From assembly GCF_001544875.2 (NCBI RefSeq), contig NZ_FCOA02000002.1:372001-436000 (forward strand): 64,000 nt of DNA, written 5' to 3'. The first letter of the stretch is position 1. Each line of letters starts with the position of its first letter. The DNA is from Caballeronia hypogeia. Its GTDB lineage: Bacteria > Pseudomonadota > Gammaproteobacteria > Burkholderiales > Burkholderiaceae. Made by a program: the position numbers and the translations under genes. The notes beneath the pieces are model-generated. The model did not search any database. It was not told the DNA's origin and saw only the letters and a program-made list of their open reading frames with translations. Shown in pieces: positions 55,117-63,749 of the stretch.

Positions 55117-56142
55117 ATGAAAACCTACTTTCACCCCGAACAACTGCTGCATCATCCGCGCAGTTATATGTCGCGCGGACAGATGCGCGCGCCGCAGGAA
55201 GTGCCCGAGCGCGCGGCGCGGCTGGTGGCCGCGGCGAAGTCGCTGGATTTCGACGTGATCGCACCCGGCGATCACGGCACGGCCGCGATCGCCGCCGTGC
55301 ACGACATGAACTATCTGCGCTTTCTGGAGGAAGGTCATCGCGAGTGGAAGAAGATGCCCGATGACTGGGGCGACGAAATCATGTCGAACATTTTCGTGCG
55401 CGATCCCAATCCGCTTCGCGGAATTCTCGCGAAGGCGGCGCGCTATCTCGCCGATGGAAGTTGTCCCGTTGGCGCGAATACGTGGCGTTCGGCGTACTGG
55501 TCGGCGCAAAGTGCGCTGGCCGCGGCGTATGCGGTGAGCGGTGGCGCGCGCGAGACGTATGCGCTGTGCCGTCCGCCGGGCCATCATGCGCGTGCGGATG
55601 CAGCGGGCGGCTTCTGCTATCTCAACAACGCGGCGATCGCGGCGCAGGCGCTGCGCGGCAAGTTCAAGCGCGTCGCGATTCTCGACACCGACATGCATCA
55701 CGGTCAGGGCGTGCAGGAAATCTTCTACGGACGCGACGACGTACTGTACATCTCGATTCACGGCGATCCGACGAACTTCTATCCGGTCGTCGCCGGTTAC
55801 GAGGAGGAACGCGGCGCGGGCGCGGGCGATGGTTTCAACGTCAACCTGCCGATGCCGCATGGTTCATCGGAAGGCGTGTTCTTCGAGAAGCTCGATGACG
55901 CGTTGGGCGTGCTGAAGCGCTTCGAACCGGATGCACTGGTGCTGGCGCTGGGATTCGATATCTACAAGGACGATCCGCAGGCGCAGGTCGCCGTGACGAC
56001 CGAAGGATTCGGACGGCTGGGCGAGACAGTCGGTGCGCTGCGCTTGCCTTCGGTGATCGTGCAGGAAGGCGGCTATCACCTGGAAAGTCTGGAGGCGAAT
56101 GCGCGGGCGTTCTTTGGGGGATTTGTGGCTGAGCGCGGTTGA
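55117..56142 (+). CDS. Histone-deacetylase-family amidohydrolase (acetylpolyamine amidohydrolase-like)
   Basis: A 341-residue Zn enzyme of the arginase/deacetylase fold. AAGGA lies 6 nt before the ATG. Catalytic and metal residues are visible: H156/H157 (PPGHHARADAAGGFCYLNN), D190/D192/H194 (LDTDMHHGQG) and a later Asp in GFDIYKDDP. The N-terminal FHPEQLLHHPRSYMSRGQ and the length match acetylpolyamine amidohydrolases, which remove acetyl groups from acetylated polyamines. It is 10 nt after the M20 hydrolase gene, so the two hydrolases likely act in one route. Confidence 0.88.
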   Translation: MKTYFHPEQLLHHPRSYMSRGQMRAPQEVPERAARLVAAAKSLDFDVIAPGDHGTAAIAAVHDMNYLRFLEEGHREWKKMPDDWGDEIMSNIFVRDPNPLRGILAKAARYLADGSCPVGANTWRSAYWSAQSALAAAYAVSGGARETYALCRPPGHHARADAAGGFCYLNNAAIAAQALRGKFKRVAILDTDMHHGQGVQEIFYGRDDVLYISIHGDPTNFYPVVAGYEEERGAGAGDGFNVNLPMPHGSSEGVFFEKLDDALGVLKRFEPDALVLALGFDIYKDDPQAQVAVTTEGFGRLGETVGALRLPSVIVQEGGYHLESLEANARAFFGGFVAERG

Positions 56143-56290
56143 GCGTGGATGGTCGCGAGTTGCGGATGAGCGCGCTCGCGGCCTGCGTTTGCGGGTTTTG
56201 GTATCTTCATATCAATACCGAAACCGACGCTAATTTGTATTATGTCAATAATGATCCATCCCCCGAACACCGCGACACCAAAATCCCGTT

Positions 56291-56319
56291 CGCGGACCGC
56301 ATCCCCGACACGGTCCGCG
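56291..56319. terminator. Hairpin between convergent operons
   Basis: A perfect 9-bp inverted repeat (CGCGGACCG/CGGTCCGCG) with an 11-nt loop lies in the gap between the deacetylase-like gene and the convergent sugar-binding protein gene. There is no T run on either side. Possibly a bidirectional terminator. Confidence 0.35.
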
Positions 56320-56332
56320 CCCGGCACAATCT

Positions 56333-57667
56333 CTACTTCTGATAACCCGCCTGTTTCACCGCCCGATCCGCGGCGGCGTTGCCCGACTTCAGCGCCGCAT
56401 CGACACTGGTTTGCCCGGCGACGACGCCCGCGATCGCCTGTCCCACGACGGTGCCGAACGACTGGAACTCGGGGATGCCGACGAACTGCACCCCGCTATA
56501 AGGCACCTTTTTGATCGATGAATCGTTCGGGTCGGCAGATTCGATCGCTTTCAGCACGAAATCGCCAAACGGCGCAGCCTGCTTGTACTCGGGACGCGCA
56601 TAAGTCGACTTGCGCGTTCCAGGCGGAACAGACGCCCAGCCCTCATCCTTTCCGACCATCTCGATGTACTGTTTCGACGTCGCCCAGGTCACGAACTTCT
56701 TCGCGGCATCCTGCGACTTCGACGTTTTCGGAATCGCGAGCGACCACGACCACAGCCAGTGCGAGCCTTTCGGCGTAACCGCGACCGGTGCCGCGGCAAA
56801 ACCGATCTTGTCCGCCACCTGCGACTGCGACTTGTTGTAGAGCATGCCCGCGGCGACCGTCGCGTCGATCCACATCGCGCATTTGCCGGACGACATCAGT
56901 GTGAGATTCTCGTTGAAGCCGTTCGAGCTCGCTCCGGGCGGCCCGTCGTTCTTGAGCAGGTCCGCGTAGAAGCTGATCGCCTTGTGCCATTCCGGAGTGT
57001 CGATCTGGGCCTTCCAGTTCTCGTCGAACCATCGTCCGCCGTAGGTATTCACCACGGTCGACACGTACGCCATGTTTTCGCCCCACCCCGCCTTTCCACG
57101 CAGGCAGATGCCATATTGACCCTTGGACTTGTCGGTGAGCTTGTCGGCGAACTGTTTGATCTGATCGTAGGTCGGCTGATCGGGCATCTTGAGACCCGCC
57201 GCCTGAAACAGGTCCTTGCGATAAAACGTCATGGAGCTCTCGACGTAGAACGGCAATGCATAGAGCTGGCCGTTGTAGGACAGCCCATCGCGAGCGGTCT
57301 TCACGACGTCGTCGAGATCGTAATCGGCGGGGAGATTGTTCATCGGCACGAGCCAGCCGCGTTTGCCCCACTGCGGCGCCTCGTACGTGCCGATGGCGAC
57401 CACGTCGAACTGGCCGCTGTTGGTCGTGATATCGGTCGTCGCTCGCTGACGCAGCACGTTTTCTTCGAGAATCACCCAGTTCAGCTTGATATCCGGATTC
57501 GCCTTCTCGAAGCTGGCCGAGAGCTTCTTGAGTTCCAGCATGTCAGGATTGTTGAGCGTGGCGATGGTCACGTTCGCCGCACTGGCGAGTTGCGCCGCGC
57601 AAACCGAGAAGCCCGCGAGCGCAACTTTGCAAAGCGACGCGCGACGCGTCGGGGATTTCATCTTCAT
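56333..57667 (-). CDS. Periplasmic sugar/polyol ABC transporter substrate-binding protein (sorbitol/mannitol type)
   Basis: A 444-residue family-1 solute-binding protein. The start at 57667 (MKMKSPTRR) has GGAG 6 nt upstream. The signal peptide ends near LASA-ANV (about residue 29). The mature protein shows TIATLNNPDMLELKKLSASFEKANPDI, FDVVAIGTYEAPQWGKRGWL and YNGQLYALPFYVESSMTFYRKDLF, as in SmoE/MtlE-type polyol binders. No permease or ATPase gene follows it in the window (the next gene is convergent), so the rest of the transporter must lie elsewhere. Confidence 0.87.
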   Translation of the reverse strand: MKMKSPTRRASLCKVALAGFSVCAAQLASAANVTIATLNNPDMLELKKLSASFEKANPDIKLNWVILEENVLRQRATTDITTNSGQFDVVAIGTYEAPQWGKRGWLVPMNNLPADYDLDDVVKTARDGLSYNGQLYALPFYVESSMTFYRKDLFQAAGLKMPDQPTYDQIKQFADKLTDKSKGQYGICLRGKAGWGENMAYVSTVVNTYGGRWFDENWKAQIDTPEWHKAISFYADLLKNDGPPGASSNGFNENLTLMSSGKCAMWIDATVAAGMLYNKSQSQVADKIGFAAAPVAVTPKGSHWLWSWSLAIPKTSKSQDAAKKFVTWATSKQYIEMVGKDEGWASVPPGTRKSTYARPEYKQAAPFGDFVLKAIESADPNDSSIKKVPYSGVQFVGIPEFQSFGTVVGQAIAGVVAGQTSVDAALKSGNAAADRAVKQAGYQK

Positions 57668-57736
57668 GAGAGTCTCCATTCGTTTATTCACTTCGATTTG
57701 CGCGTCCGCGCGATGCCGGCCGATGCCGGCCCAAAC

Positions 57737-58513
57737 TCAGCTCATCCAGTTACCGCCGTCCACATTGAGCGTCTGGGCGGTGATGTAGTCCGCATCTGCG
57801 GACGCCAGAAAGACCGCCGCTCCGGTCAGTTCGTCGGGCCGTCCCATGCGTCCGAGCGGCACCGCCTCGCCTACGAGCCGCTTCTTTTCGCCGATGGGGC
57901 GGTTCTCGTAGCGCGCGAAGAGCGCATCGACGTCCTTCCACATCGGCGTGTCGATGACGCCCGGCGCGATGCCATTAACATTGATGCGATGAGGCGCAAG
58001 GGCGAGCGCCGCGGACTGCGTATAGCTGATGACCGCAGCCTTGCTCGCACAGTAGTGCGACACCAGCGCTTCACCGCGCCGGCCGGCCTGAGACGCCATG
58101 TTGATGATCTTTCCGCCGCCGCCCTGCTCGACCATCTGTTGCGCCACGCGCTGCATCAGAAAGAACATGCCCTTCACGTTGACGGCGAAGACGCGGTCGA
58201 AAATTTCCCACGACTCTTCGAGCAACGGACGCATATCGAAGATTGCGGCGTTGTTGAACAGGATATCGATGCACCCGAACCGCTCGACCGTCGACCCGAC
58301 GACTTCCTCGATGCTTTCGCGCTTCGTGACGTCCGCCTGAAGCAGCAGCAATCGGTCCGCGTCTGCGTCGCCATAGGTCGTCTCAAGTTCGGACTTCGGC
58401 CTCACATCAACGACGGTCACCTTTGCGCCTTCGCGGAGATATCTGCGCACCACCGCCTCACCGATGCCCGTTGCGCCGCCGCTGACGACGGCAATCTTGT
58501 CCTTCAGTTTCAT
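57737..58513 (-). CDS. Short-chain dehydrogenase (sorbitol/L-iditol 2-dehydrogenase-like)
   Basis: A 258-residue NAD(H)-dependent SDR. It has the cofactor motif SGGATGIGEAVVRRYL, NNAA in the fourth strand (ILFNNAAIF), catalytic Ser in NMASQAGR and the YxxxK pair in HYCASKAAV. The stretch after it, NGIAPGVIDTPMW and KDVDALFARYEN, is typical of PolS/SmoS polyol dehydrogenases. It lies between the GatZ-like gene and the polyol-binding protein, so oxidation of sorbitol, galactitol or a related polyol to a ketose is the likely job. Confidence 0.88.
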   Translation of the reverse strand: MKLKDKIAVVSGGATGIGEAVVRRYLREGAKVTVVDVRPKSELETTYGDADADRLLLLQADVTKRESIEEVVGSTVERFGCIDILFNNAAIFDMRPLLEESWEIFDRVFAVNVKGMFFLMQRVAQQMVEQGGGGKIINMASQAGRRGEALVSHYCASKAAVISYTQSAALALAPHRINVNGIAPGVIDTPMWKDVDALFARYENRPIGEKKRLVGEAVPLGRMGRPDELTGAAVFLASADADYITAQTLNVDGGNWMS

Positions 58514-58596
58514 CTTGAACCTCCTTGACTTGAATGTCTTTCGACATCCTTATCATTTATCCGATCGATATTTAAAAATTTCCAGCCATAACCAGA

Positions 58597-59880
58597 TTAC
58601 GCCCGGCAAGCCGCGGCGTATGCGCCGATCACTTCGCGAATCCTGCTCTGGATGAGGCTCATCGGCGATGCGTCGATCAGCCCGCGCCTGAATTGCCAGT
58701 ACTGCTCGGGCATGTAACGGCTGAGCACATTTTCCGGAAGCGCAATGCTCGCGAGATTGTCGATGAGCTTTTGCACTGCCGAATCGATCTCCGCATCCTT
58801 CCAGTAGTAACGAACGCGGTCGCTGTAACTGTAGGTCCTGAGCAGTCGTTTCTGGCGGTCGTCGCCGTGGTAATACTTCTCCCAGTTGCCAGGCTTCGAC
58901 AGCATCACCTTCTCCACCACCTCGCGGAGATTGGATCTGGCTCCGGACGCGACGAGTTCGGTTTCGATGTCCGCGAGCGCATAAAGCGCTTCGCGCAAGG
59001 CAAAGGAAACGCCGGGGCCGACCTTGAGAATCGCGAACCCGTCCCGCACGAGCGACGCGAGCGCTTCCGGCTTCTGGTAATCGGTGGAATGGGCTTCGAA
59101 GACCATGCCGGGCAACTCGTCGAGCACCGCGGAAAGCTTCGCAGCCAGCTCGGGGTCGTAGTCGAAGACCTTTGTGTGATCGAACTCCACGCCGGGCTGC
59201 ACGACGAGAGCGATCACGCGTTCCCACGCTTCATCGAGTCCGCGCGCGCGCCACGCGTTGCGATGGACGGCGACCGTGTTCAGCGCCGCATCCGGACCGG
59301 TCACCTCGATGGCTTCCAGTTCCTCGGCCGCTCCGCCGGGAACGGGAACCTCGGTTCCGATGATATAGACGGGCCTTTGGGGCTTGCCTTCGCGTTCGGC
59401 CGCGGCCTCGGCGATCGCGCACAGATATGACGCACGTTCGGCGACAACATCGTCCGAGAGGCGCGCGGGATCGCCCGCGCAACTCATGCTGGTATCCAGA
59501 TGAATCTTGGTGAATCCTGCCGACACGTAAGCGTCGATGAGCGCCGCCGCGCGTTGCATGGCTTCTTCTGCGGGCAGGTTGCGCCACGCGTTCGGCCCGA
59601 GGTGATCGCCGCCGAGAATCAGCCGCGCGCGCGGCAAGCCAGCGCGGTCCGCGATCAGATGGACGAAGCGCACGAAATCGGCGGGCTTCATGCCGGTGTA
59701 GCCGCCATACTGGTCGACCTGGTTGGACGTCGATTCGATCAGAAGCGGCGTATCGTCGTCGAGCGCCTGCTTCATCGCCGCTTCCAGTACCCACGGTTGC
59801 GCCGAGCAGATCGAATAGATACCTCTGAGTTTGCTTGCTGCGCCTTCGTCACCCGAGAGGCGGGATACCACGTTAGCCAT
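58597..59880 (-). CDS. D-tagatose-bisphosphate aldolase non-catalytic subunit-like protein (GatZ/KbaZ family)
   Basis: A 427-residue TIM-barrel protein. GGAG lies before the ATG, 4 nt after the kinase stop. Family motifs are LIESTSNQVDQYGGYTG, LILGGDHLGPNAWRNLPAEEAM, TKIHLDTSMSCAGD and YIIGTEVPVPGGA. GatZ/KbaZ was described as a stabilising partner of the GatY/KbaY aldolase, and some relatives act as epimerases. No GatY/KbaY gene occurs in the window, so this copy may act alone, for example in fructose/tagatose(-phosphate) interconversion. That last point is inference. Confidence 0.88.
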   Translation of the reverse strand: MANVVSRLSGDEGAASKLRGIYSICSAQPWVLEAAMKQALDDDTPLLIESTSNQVDQYGGYTGMKPADFVRFVHLIADRAGLPRARLILGGDHLGPNAWRNLPAEEAMQRAAALIDAYVSAGFTKIHLDTSMSCAGDPARLSDDVVAERASYLCAIAEAAAEREGKPQRPVYIIGTEVPVPGGAAEELEAIEVTGPDAALNTVAVHRNAWRARGLDEAWERVIALVVQPGVEFDHTKVFDYDPELAAKLSAVLDELPGMVFEAHSTDYQKPEALASLVRDGFAILKVGPGVSFALREALYALADIETELVASGARSNLREVVEKVMLSKPGNWEKYYHGDDRQKRLLRTYSYSDRVRYYWKDAEIDSAVQKLIDNLASIALPENVLSRYMPEQYWQFRRGLIDASPMSLIQSRIREVIGAYAAACRA

Positions 59881-59884
59881 CGAA

Positions 59885-60859
59885 CTACTCCGAAAGGGTT
59901 GCGACGAATTCGTCGAGCTGAGCCAGGGTCGCGGTTCCTTCCATGGGTCCGCGAAACGTCACGGCGCGCGCGCCGGCCGCGATCGCATACTTCAAGGACT
60001 GCTCGATGCTCAGCCCCTGAGAACGACAGGCGATATACGCGCCGCCGAAACAATCTCCCGCGCCGGTCGGGTCGATTTCCTGCACTGGCAAGGCGGCAAG
60101 ATGAAGTTCGGCCTTTCCGTTGAAGTGACTGCATCCGTCCTTGCCGCGTTTCACCACGATCTCGCGCACACCGCGTTCGAGCAGTTCATCGATGGCGCCT
60201 TTTTCGTCGGTCGCGCTCGTCAGCAGCATGACTTCATGACCGCTCGGCAGAAAGATATCGGTGTAGTCGAGAATGAAGTCGAGCGCGCCTTTCATTTCGG
60301 GTATGCGCAACATTTCCTTCCGGACGTTCGGATCGAAGCTCACCGTGCCGCCGTTCGCCTTCACGGTCTCGACAGCCTTCTTCATCGCGTCGATGATCGA
60401 CGGGGAGAAAAGCGATGAGCCCATCACATGGAAATGCGCGGCCTGCTTCAGCAGGTCCTTGTTGAGTCGCTTCGCCGAAAGGAAAACGGAAGCGCTGTTC
60501 GTGATGTTGTAGACGAAGTCGCGATCGCCATCGTCGCGGTAGGTGACGAAGGCGCTCCCCGTGGTCGCGGCCTCGACAACCGAGATTCCCGATACTTCCA
60601 CGCCGTCCGTGCGCAAACGCTCGACATTGAGCGCCCCGAAGTCGTCGTCGCCGACGCAGCCGATCATCGCGCATCGGCCACCCGATTTCGCGGCCTGGTC
60701 GATGAAAATGGCCGGAGCGCCGCTCGCGTACGGACCGAGGAGCGTTCCGGGCCTGCGAAACGACTGTCCGCGTTCGCTGGCCATGATCTCGACCAGGATT
60801 TCGCCCATCGTCAGGATGTAGCCGGATTTTCCGGCGAGGTTCAATTCGGTGTTGGTCAT
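59885..60859 (-). CDS. PfkB-family carbohydrate kinase
   Basis: A 324-residue ribokinase-like sugar kinase. The N-terminal GEILVEIMASERGQ and sugar-site stretch GPYASGAPAIFIDQAAKSGGRCAMIG are followed by the C-terminal ATP/catalytic motif DPTGAGDCFGGAYIACR (catalytic Asp in GAGD). In this operon it would phosphorylate the ketose made by the SDR (fructose or tagatose). It lies 76 nt downstream of the ROK regulator gene on the same strand; the Shine-Dalgarno sequence is weak. Confidence 0.88.
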   Translation of the reverse strand: MTNTELNLAGKSGYILTMGEILVEIMASERGQSFRRPGTLLGPYASGAPAIFIDQAAKSGGRCAMIGCVGDDDFGALNVERLRTDGVEVSGISVVEAATTGSAFVTYRDDGDRDFVYNITNSASVFLSAKRLNKDLLKQAAHFHVMGSSLFSPSIIDAMKKAVETVKANGGTVSFDPNVRKEMLRIPEMKGALDFILDYTDIFLPSGHEVMLLTSATDEKGAIDELLERGVREIVVKRGKDGCSHFNGKAELHLAALPVQEIDPTGAGDCFGGAYIACRSQGLSIEQSLKYAIAAGARAVTFRGPMEGTATLAQLDEFVATLSE

Positions 60860-60935
60860 GGTACTTGTTTGGTGAGAGCGTCATTTCGCATGACGAATCA
60901 ATCGAATCCGCCCGCCCGCGACGAATGCGTGAACT

Positions 60936-62108
60936 TCAGAACAGATTGCTATAGAGCGGCATGGTGGCTGCCCCCAGCGCGGCCGACACTTCACTGTCCG
61001 CGCGACCTCGATGAAGAGCGAGGCGTCCGGGACGTCCGTTCATCTCGTACTCCGCCGCCGATGAGCGCGCGCGCTCGATCAGTTGTCCGAGCAACGCCGG
61101 CGGCAACATTCCATTGATGACGATGTCGGTTACGTCGACGATGTTCGACACGCTCGCCAGCACCCTGCCGAGGTCCGCGCCCGCCTGTTCGATCCATTGC
61201 ATGAGGGCTTTGTTCGGGCGTTCGCCGAGCGCGGACAGATCGAGTTCGCCGGCATGGTCGCGGCCCAGCGCATGCGCGAGCCCTCGCAGCGACACGACGG
61301 TCTCGAGGCACCCGCGCGCGCCGCAGAAACAAGGCTTTCCGTCCTTGTAGGCGTTCACGTGTCCGATCTCGCAGCCGTTGCCTGTCAGGCCGCGCACCGC
61401 GCGCCGGTTCATGAGCAACGCACCGCCGAGTCCGTTGCCGATGAAAACGTGGATGTAGCTGCCGAGTCGCTGACCGTCGCCGAACCAGTATTCGCCCAGG
61501 CCCGCCGCAGTGCCGTTGTTTTCGATGTGAATCTCGCTGTCGATGCGCTTCGCGAGCGCGTCACGGAACCCGAACTCGCGCCAGGCCGGATATTCGGCGG
61601 ACTGGCAGACGAGCCCGCGCTGATTGTCGATCGGGCCCATCACCGAAACGCCGACGCCGAGCAGATTGCCGCCACGACGAGGATGTCGGGACAGCGAGTC
61701 ATGGATCTTTGCCAGGACGCCGACCGCGCGCTCCGGGTCTTCGACCGACAACTGCTGACGGACCTGATGAATGACGTTCCCGGCTACATCGACCAGTACG
61801 CCTGTTGCGAACTCGTGATCGAAATGCAGGCCGATGGTGCTCGCGTAATCCGCGATGATGCGCAGGCTCCGTACGGGCTGCCCCGTGGTGCGCACTTCGC
61901 GATCCACCGACTCTTCGACCGCGCCCTCCCCAATAAGGGCCGCGACGATATTCGTGATGGTCGCGGCGGTGAGTCTCGTGGCTGCGGCGATGTCGGCGCG
62001 GGCGATGCCCGGCTCCTGCCGGATGGCCTCGAGCACGAGCGCGCGATTGAGGTCGCGCACGCGAGGGCCGTTGTATCCGTGTTGATGTCGGGATTGCTTG
62101 TTCGACAT
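60936..62108 (-). CDS. ROK-family transcriptional regulator
   Basis: A 390-residue NagC/XylR-type regulator. The start at 62108 (MSNKQSRHQHGYNG) has GGAG about 9 nt upstream. The N-terminal winged helix is about residues 15-70 (LNRALVLEAIRQEPGIARADIAAATRLTAATITNIVAALIGEG). The ROK sugar-kinase-like domain contains ENNGTAAGLGEYWFGDG, GNGLGGALLMN, and the zinc/ROK signature CEIGHVNAYKDGKPCFCGARGCLE. It heads the polyol cluster and is preceded by a 20-bp perfect palindrome, its likely operator. Confidence 0.9.
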   Translation of the reverse strand: MSNKQSRHQHGYNGPRVRDLNRALVLEAIRQEPGIARADIAAATRLTAATITNIVAALIGEGAVEESVDREVRTTGQPVRSLRIIADYASTIGLHFDHEFATGVLVDVAGNVIHQVRQQLSVEDPERAVGVLAKIHDSLSRHPRRGGNLLGVGVSVMGPIDNQRGLVCQSAEYPAWREFGFRDALAKRIDSEIHIENNGTAAGLGEYWFGDGQRLGSYIHVFIGNGLGGALLMNRRAVRGLTGNGCEIGHVNAYKDGKPCFCGARGCLETVVSLRGLAHALGRDHAGELDLSALGERPNKALMQWIEQAGADLGRVLASVSNIVDVTDIVINGMLPPALLGQLIERARSSAAEYEMNGRPGRLALHRGRADSEVSAALGAATMPLYSNLF

Positions 62109-62163
62109 GTCAGAACGCTCCATTGCAACCGATGGCCGTTGATGCGGTGCCAATGGAACGCAG

Positions 62164-62183
62164 ATTAAATCAATTGATTTAAT
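62164..62183. promoter_or_regulatory. 20-bp perfect palindrome, candidate ROK operator
   Basis: ATTAAATCAATTGATTTAAT is fully self-complementary and AT-rich in a GC-rich region, 55 nt upstream of the ROK regulator start. ROK repressors bind similar AT-rich palindromes. A partly similar sequence, GAATCAATCGAATC, occurs at about 60896-60909 in the gap before the kinase gene. Confidence 0.75.
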
Positions 62184-62233
62184 TAAGTCAAAGGCTTTTC
62201 GGGAAGCACGGGAAAACACTGATTCCACCGAAG

Positions 62234-62428
62234 TTACGCGCTGCCTTCCTGCATGCGCGGCCATGTGACGCCGGCGAACAGGATCGCGTCGTCCATGTTG
62301 AGATAACCGGCGTCGGCGCCGTGGTACGACGCCAGGCGTCCGATAAGCCTGCCTTGCGAATTGACTACCTTGAGGAAACGCTTGCGGACCGGATCTGTCT
62401 GCTCAATGAGGAAAAGTTCGCAAAGCGA
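62234..62428 (-). pseudogene. Coding-like fragment without a start codon
   Basis: A frame open from the stop codon at 62429-62431 down to TAA at 62234-62236 encodes 64 residues with protein-like character (EQTDPVRKRFLKVVNSQG, GADAGYLNMDDAILFAGV), but it has no ATG/GTG/TTG at its beginning and no ribosome site. Its family is not recognised. It may be the 3' end of a gene broken by frameshift or deletion; the two frames upstream do not continue it convincingly. Confidence 0.35.
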
Positions 62429-62484
62429 TCAACTCAAGGTCATTGAATGGGACCGTACCATCTCGCGTCCAGCAGACGTTTTCC

Positions 62485-62700
62485 TCAGGTGACACGCGCA
62501 TGCGCCCGGATGAACGCGCGCAACATGTCCTCCACGGTCGTTTCCAGATTCGCCATTTCGGGCCGCTCTCCCACTGCGGCAAGCGCGTCGCACAAGGTTC
62601 CTCGCAGTACTTCACGATGACCTTCCTTCAGTACAAGGAGCCCGTTGAGCGCCAGCGTCGCCGTGAAATCGCGGGACCCTACAGTTTCCGAAAGTTCCAT
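62485..62700 (-). CDS. Small hypothetical protein, 71 residues
   Basis: The ATG at 62700 is preceded by CGGAGGA at close spacing, a strong ribosome-binding site. The protein (FTATLALNGLLVLKEGHREVLRGTLCDALAAVGERPEMANLETTVEDMLRAFIRAH) is soluble, probably helical and acidic/basic mixed; no family recognised. It lies between the SDR genes and the ROK regulator, on their strand. Real expression is supported only by the ribosome site and composition. Confidence 0.5.
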   Translation of the reverse strand: MELSETVGSRDFTATLALNGLLVLKEGHREVLRGTLCDALAAVGERPEMANLETTVEDMLRAFIRAHARVT

Positions 62701-62932
62701 CTCGTCCTCCGCTTCTCTCCCCTCCCGGTCATTCCCGTCGTCTGCGCGACTTCCCGGGGCGTGACCTGCCGATGACTTGCATGTCGCAATTCACGGGCCG
62801 CCTCGCTGCCCTACTGTCAAGCATAAGCAAAGAATCGACCGTCACAATGACAGCATCGACATCAGGTACAAAGACGTTCCCTTTCGGCCGACGGGCGAAG
62901 GCGGACCGCAACTTGTCGGTCAACTTCCATGC
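62701..62932. other. Intergenic region, one doubtful small frame
   Basis: About 230 bp between the small protein and the SDR gene. A minus-strand frame at 62729-62923 (64 residues, TTG start, ending in RRRRE) has hydrophobic VPDVDAVIVTVDSLLML character, but its start overlaps no good ribosome site. Probably non-coding. Confidence 0.3.
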
Positions 62933-63724
62933 TCAAAGATACTCGACATTTCCGTCCACACTGATCGCCTGGCCCGTGACGTTGCCGGCTGCGGGAGAGG
63001 TCAGGAACAGCGTCATCGCGGCGATGTCCTCGACGGTCACCATGCGCCGCAGCGAGATTTTCTTCAGGTATTCCTCCTTCATCGCGTCGAACGTAATGCC
63101 CAGCGCTTGCGCACGCGCGGCGATCACGCGGTCCATGCGCTCTCCCTGCACGACGCCCGGCAGGATCGCGTTGACGCGAATGTTGCTCGGTCCCAGTTCG
63201 ATCGCGAGCGACTTGGCGAGCCCGACGAGCGCCCACTTGGTCGCCGCGTACGGCGTGCGAAACGCATAGCCGAGACGGCCCGCCACCGACGACATCGCGA
63301 TGATGCTGGCGCGCTCGGACGTCTCCTTCAGCAACGGCACGGCCCTGCGCAGGAAATAGAACTGGCTGTTCAGGTTGGTCGTGACGGTGCGCTCCCATTG
63401 AACCGGATCGAGTTCCTCGACCGGTCCCGTGGGACCCGAAATGCCAGCGTTGTTCACGAGCACGTCGAGACCGCCCAGCGCTTCGCGGGTTCGTTCGATG
63501 ACCGCGTCCACCTGATGCGAATCTCCGACGTCGGCCACGCAGCCGTGCAGCGACGCATGCCTCGACGTGAACCGGTCGATGGCGGCGGCATCGACATCGC
63601 AGATGAAAACTTGCGCGCCCACTTGCAGGAAAGCTTCGGCAATGCCCGCGCCGATGCCCGACGCCGCGCCCGTCACCAGAACGCGCAGGCCCGGTTGCGG
63701 CGTCAATAGTTCGAATGCATTCAT
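62933..63724 (-). CDS. Short-chain dehydrogenase/reductase
   Basis: A 263-residue SDR oxidoreductase. Start 63724 (MNAFELLTPQPG) is used instead of an upstream GTG-type extension. It has the cofactor motif VLVTGAASGIGAGIAEAFL, NNAG in the fourth strand, the catalytic Ser in IAMSSVAGRLG and YAATK (YxxxK). The C-terminal LTSPAAGNVTGQAISVDG is typical. The substrate (sugar, polyol or hydroxy acid) cannot be told; location upstream of the polyol cluster suggests sugar metabolism. It follows the partial SDR gene by 25 nt on the same strand. Confidence 0.88.
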   Translation of the reverse strand: MNAFELLTPQPGLRVLVTGAASGIGAGIAEAFLQVGAQVFICDVDAAAIDRFTSRHASLHGCVADVGDSHQVDAVIERTREALGGLDVLVNNAGISGPTGPVEELDPVQWERTVTTNLNSQFYFLRRAVPLLKETSERASIIAMSSVAGRLGYAFRTPYAATKWALVGLAKSLAIELGPSNIRVNAILPGVVQGERMDRVIAARAQALGITFDAMKEEYLKKISLRRMVTVEDIAAMTLFLTSPAAGNVTGQAISVDGNVEYL

Positions 63725-63749
63725 GTTCGTTCGTCGATCCAGATACACG

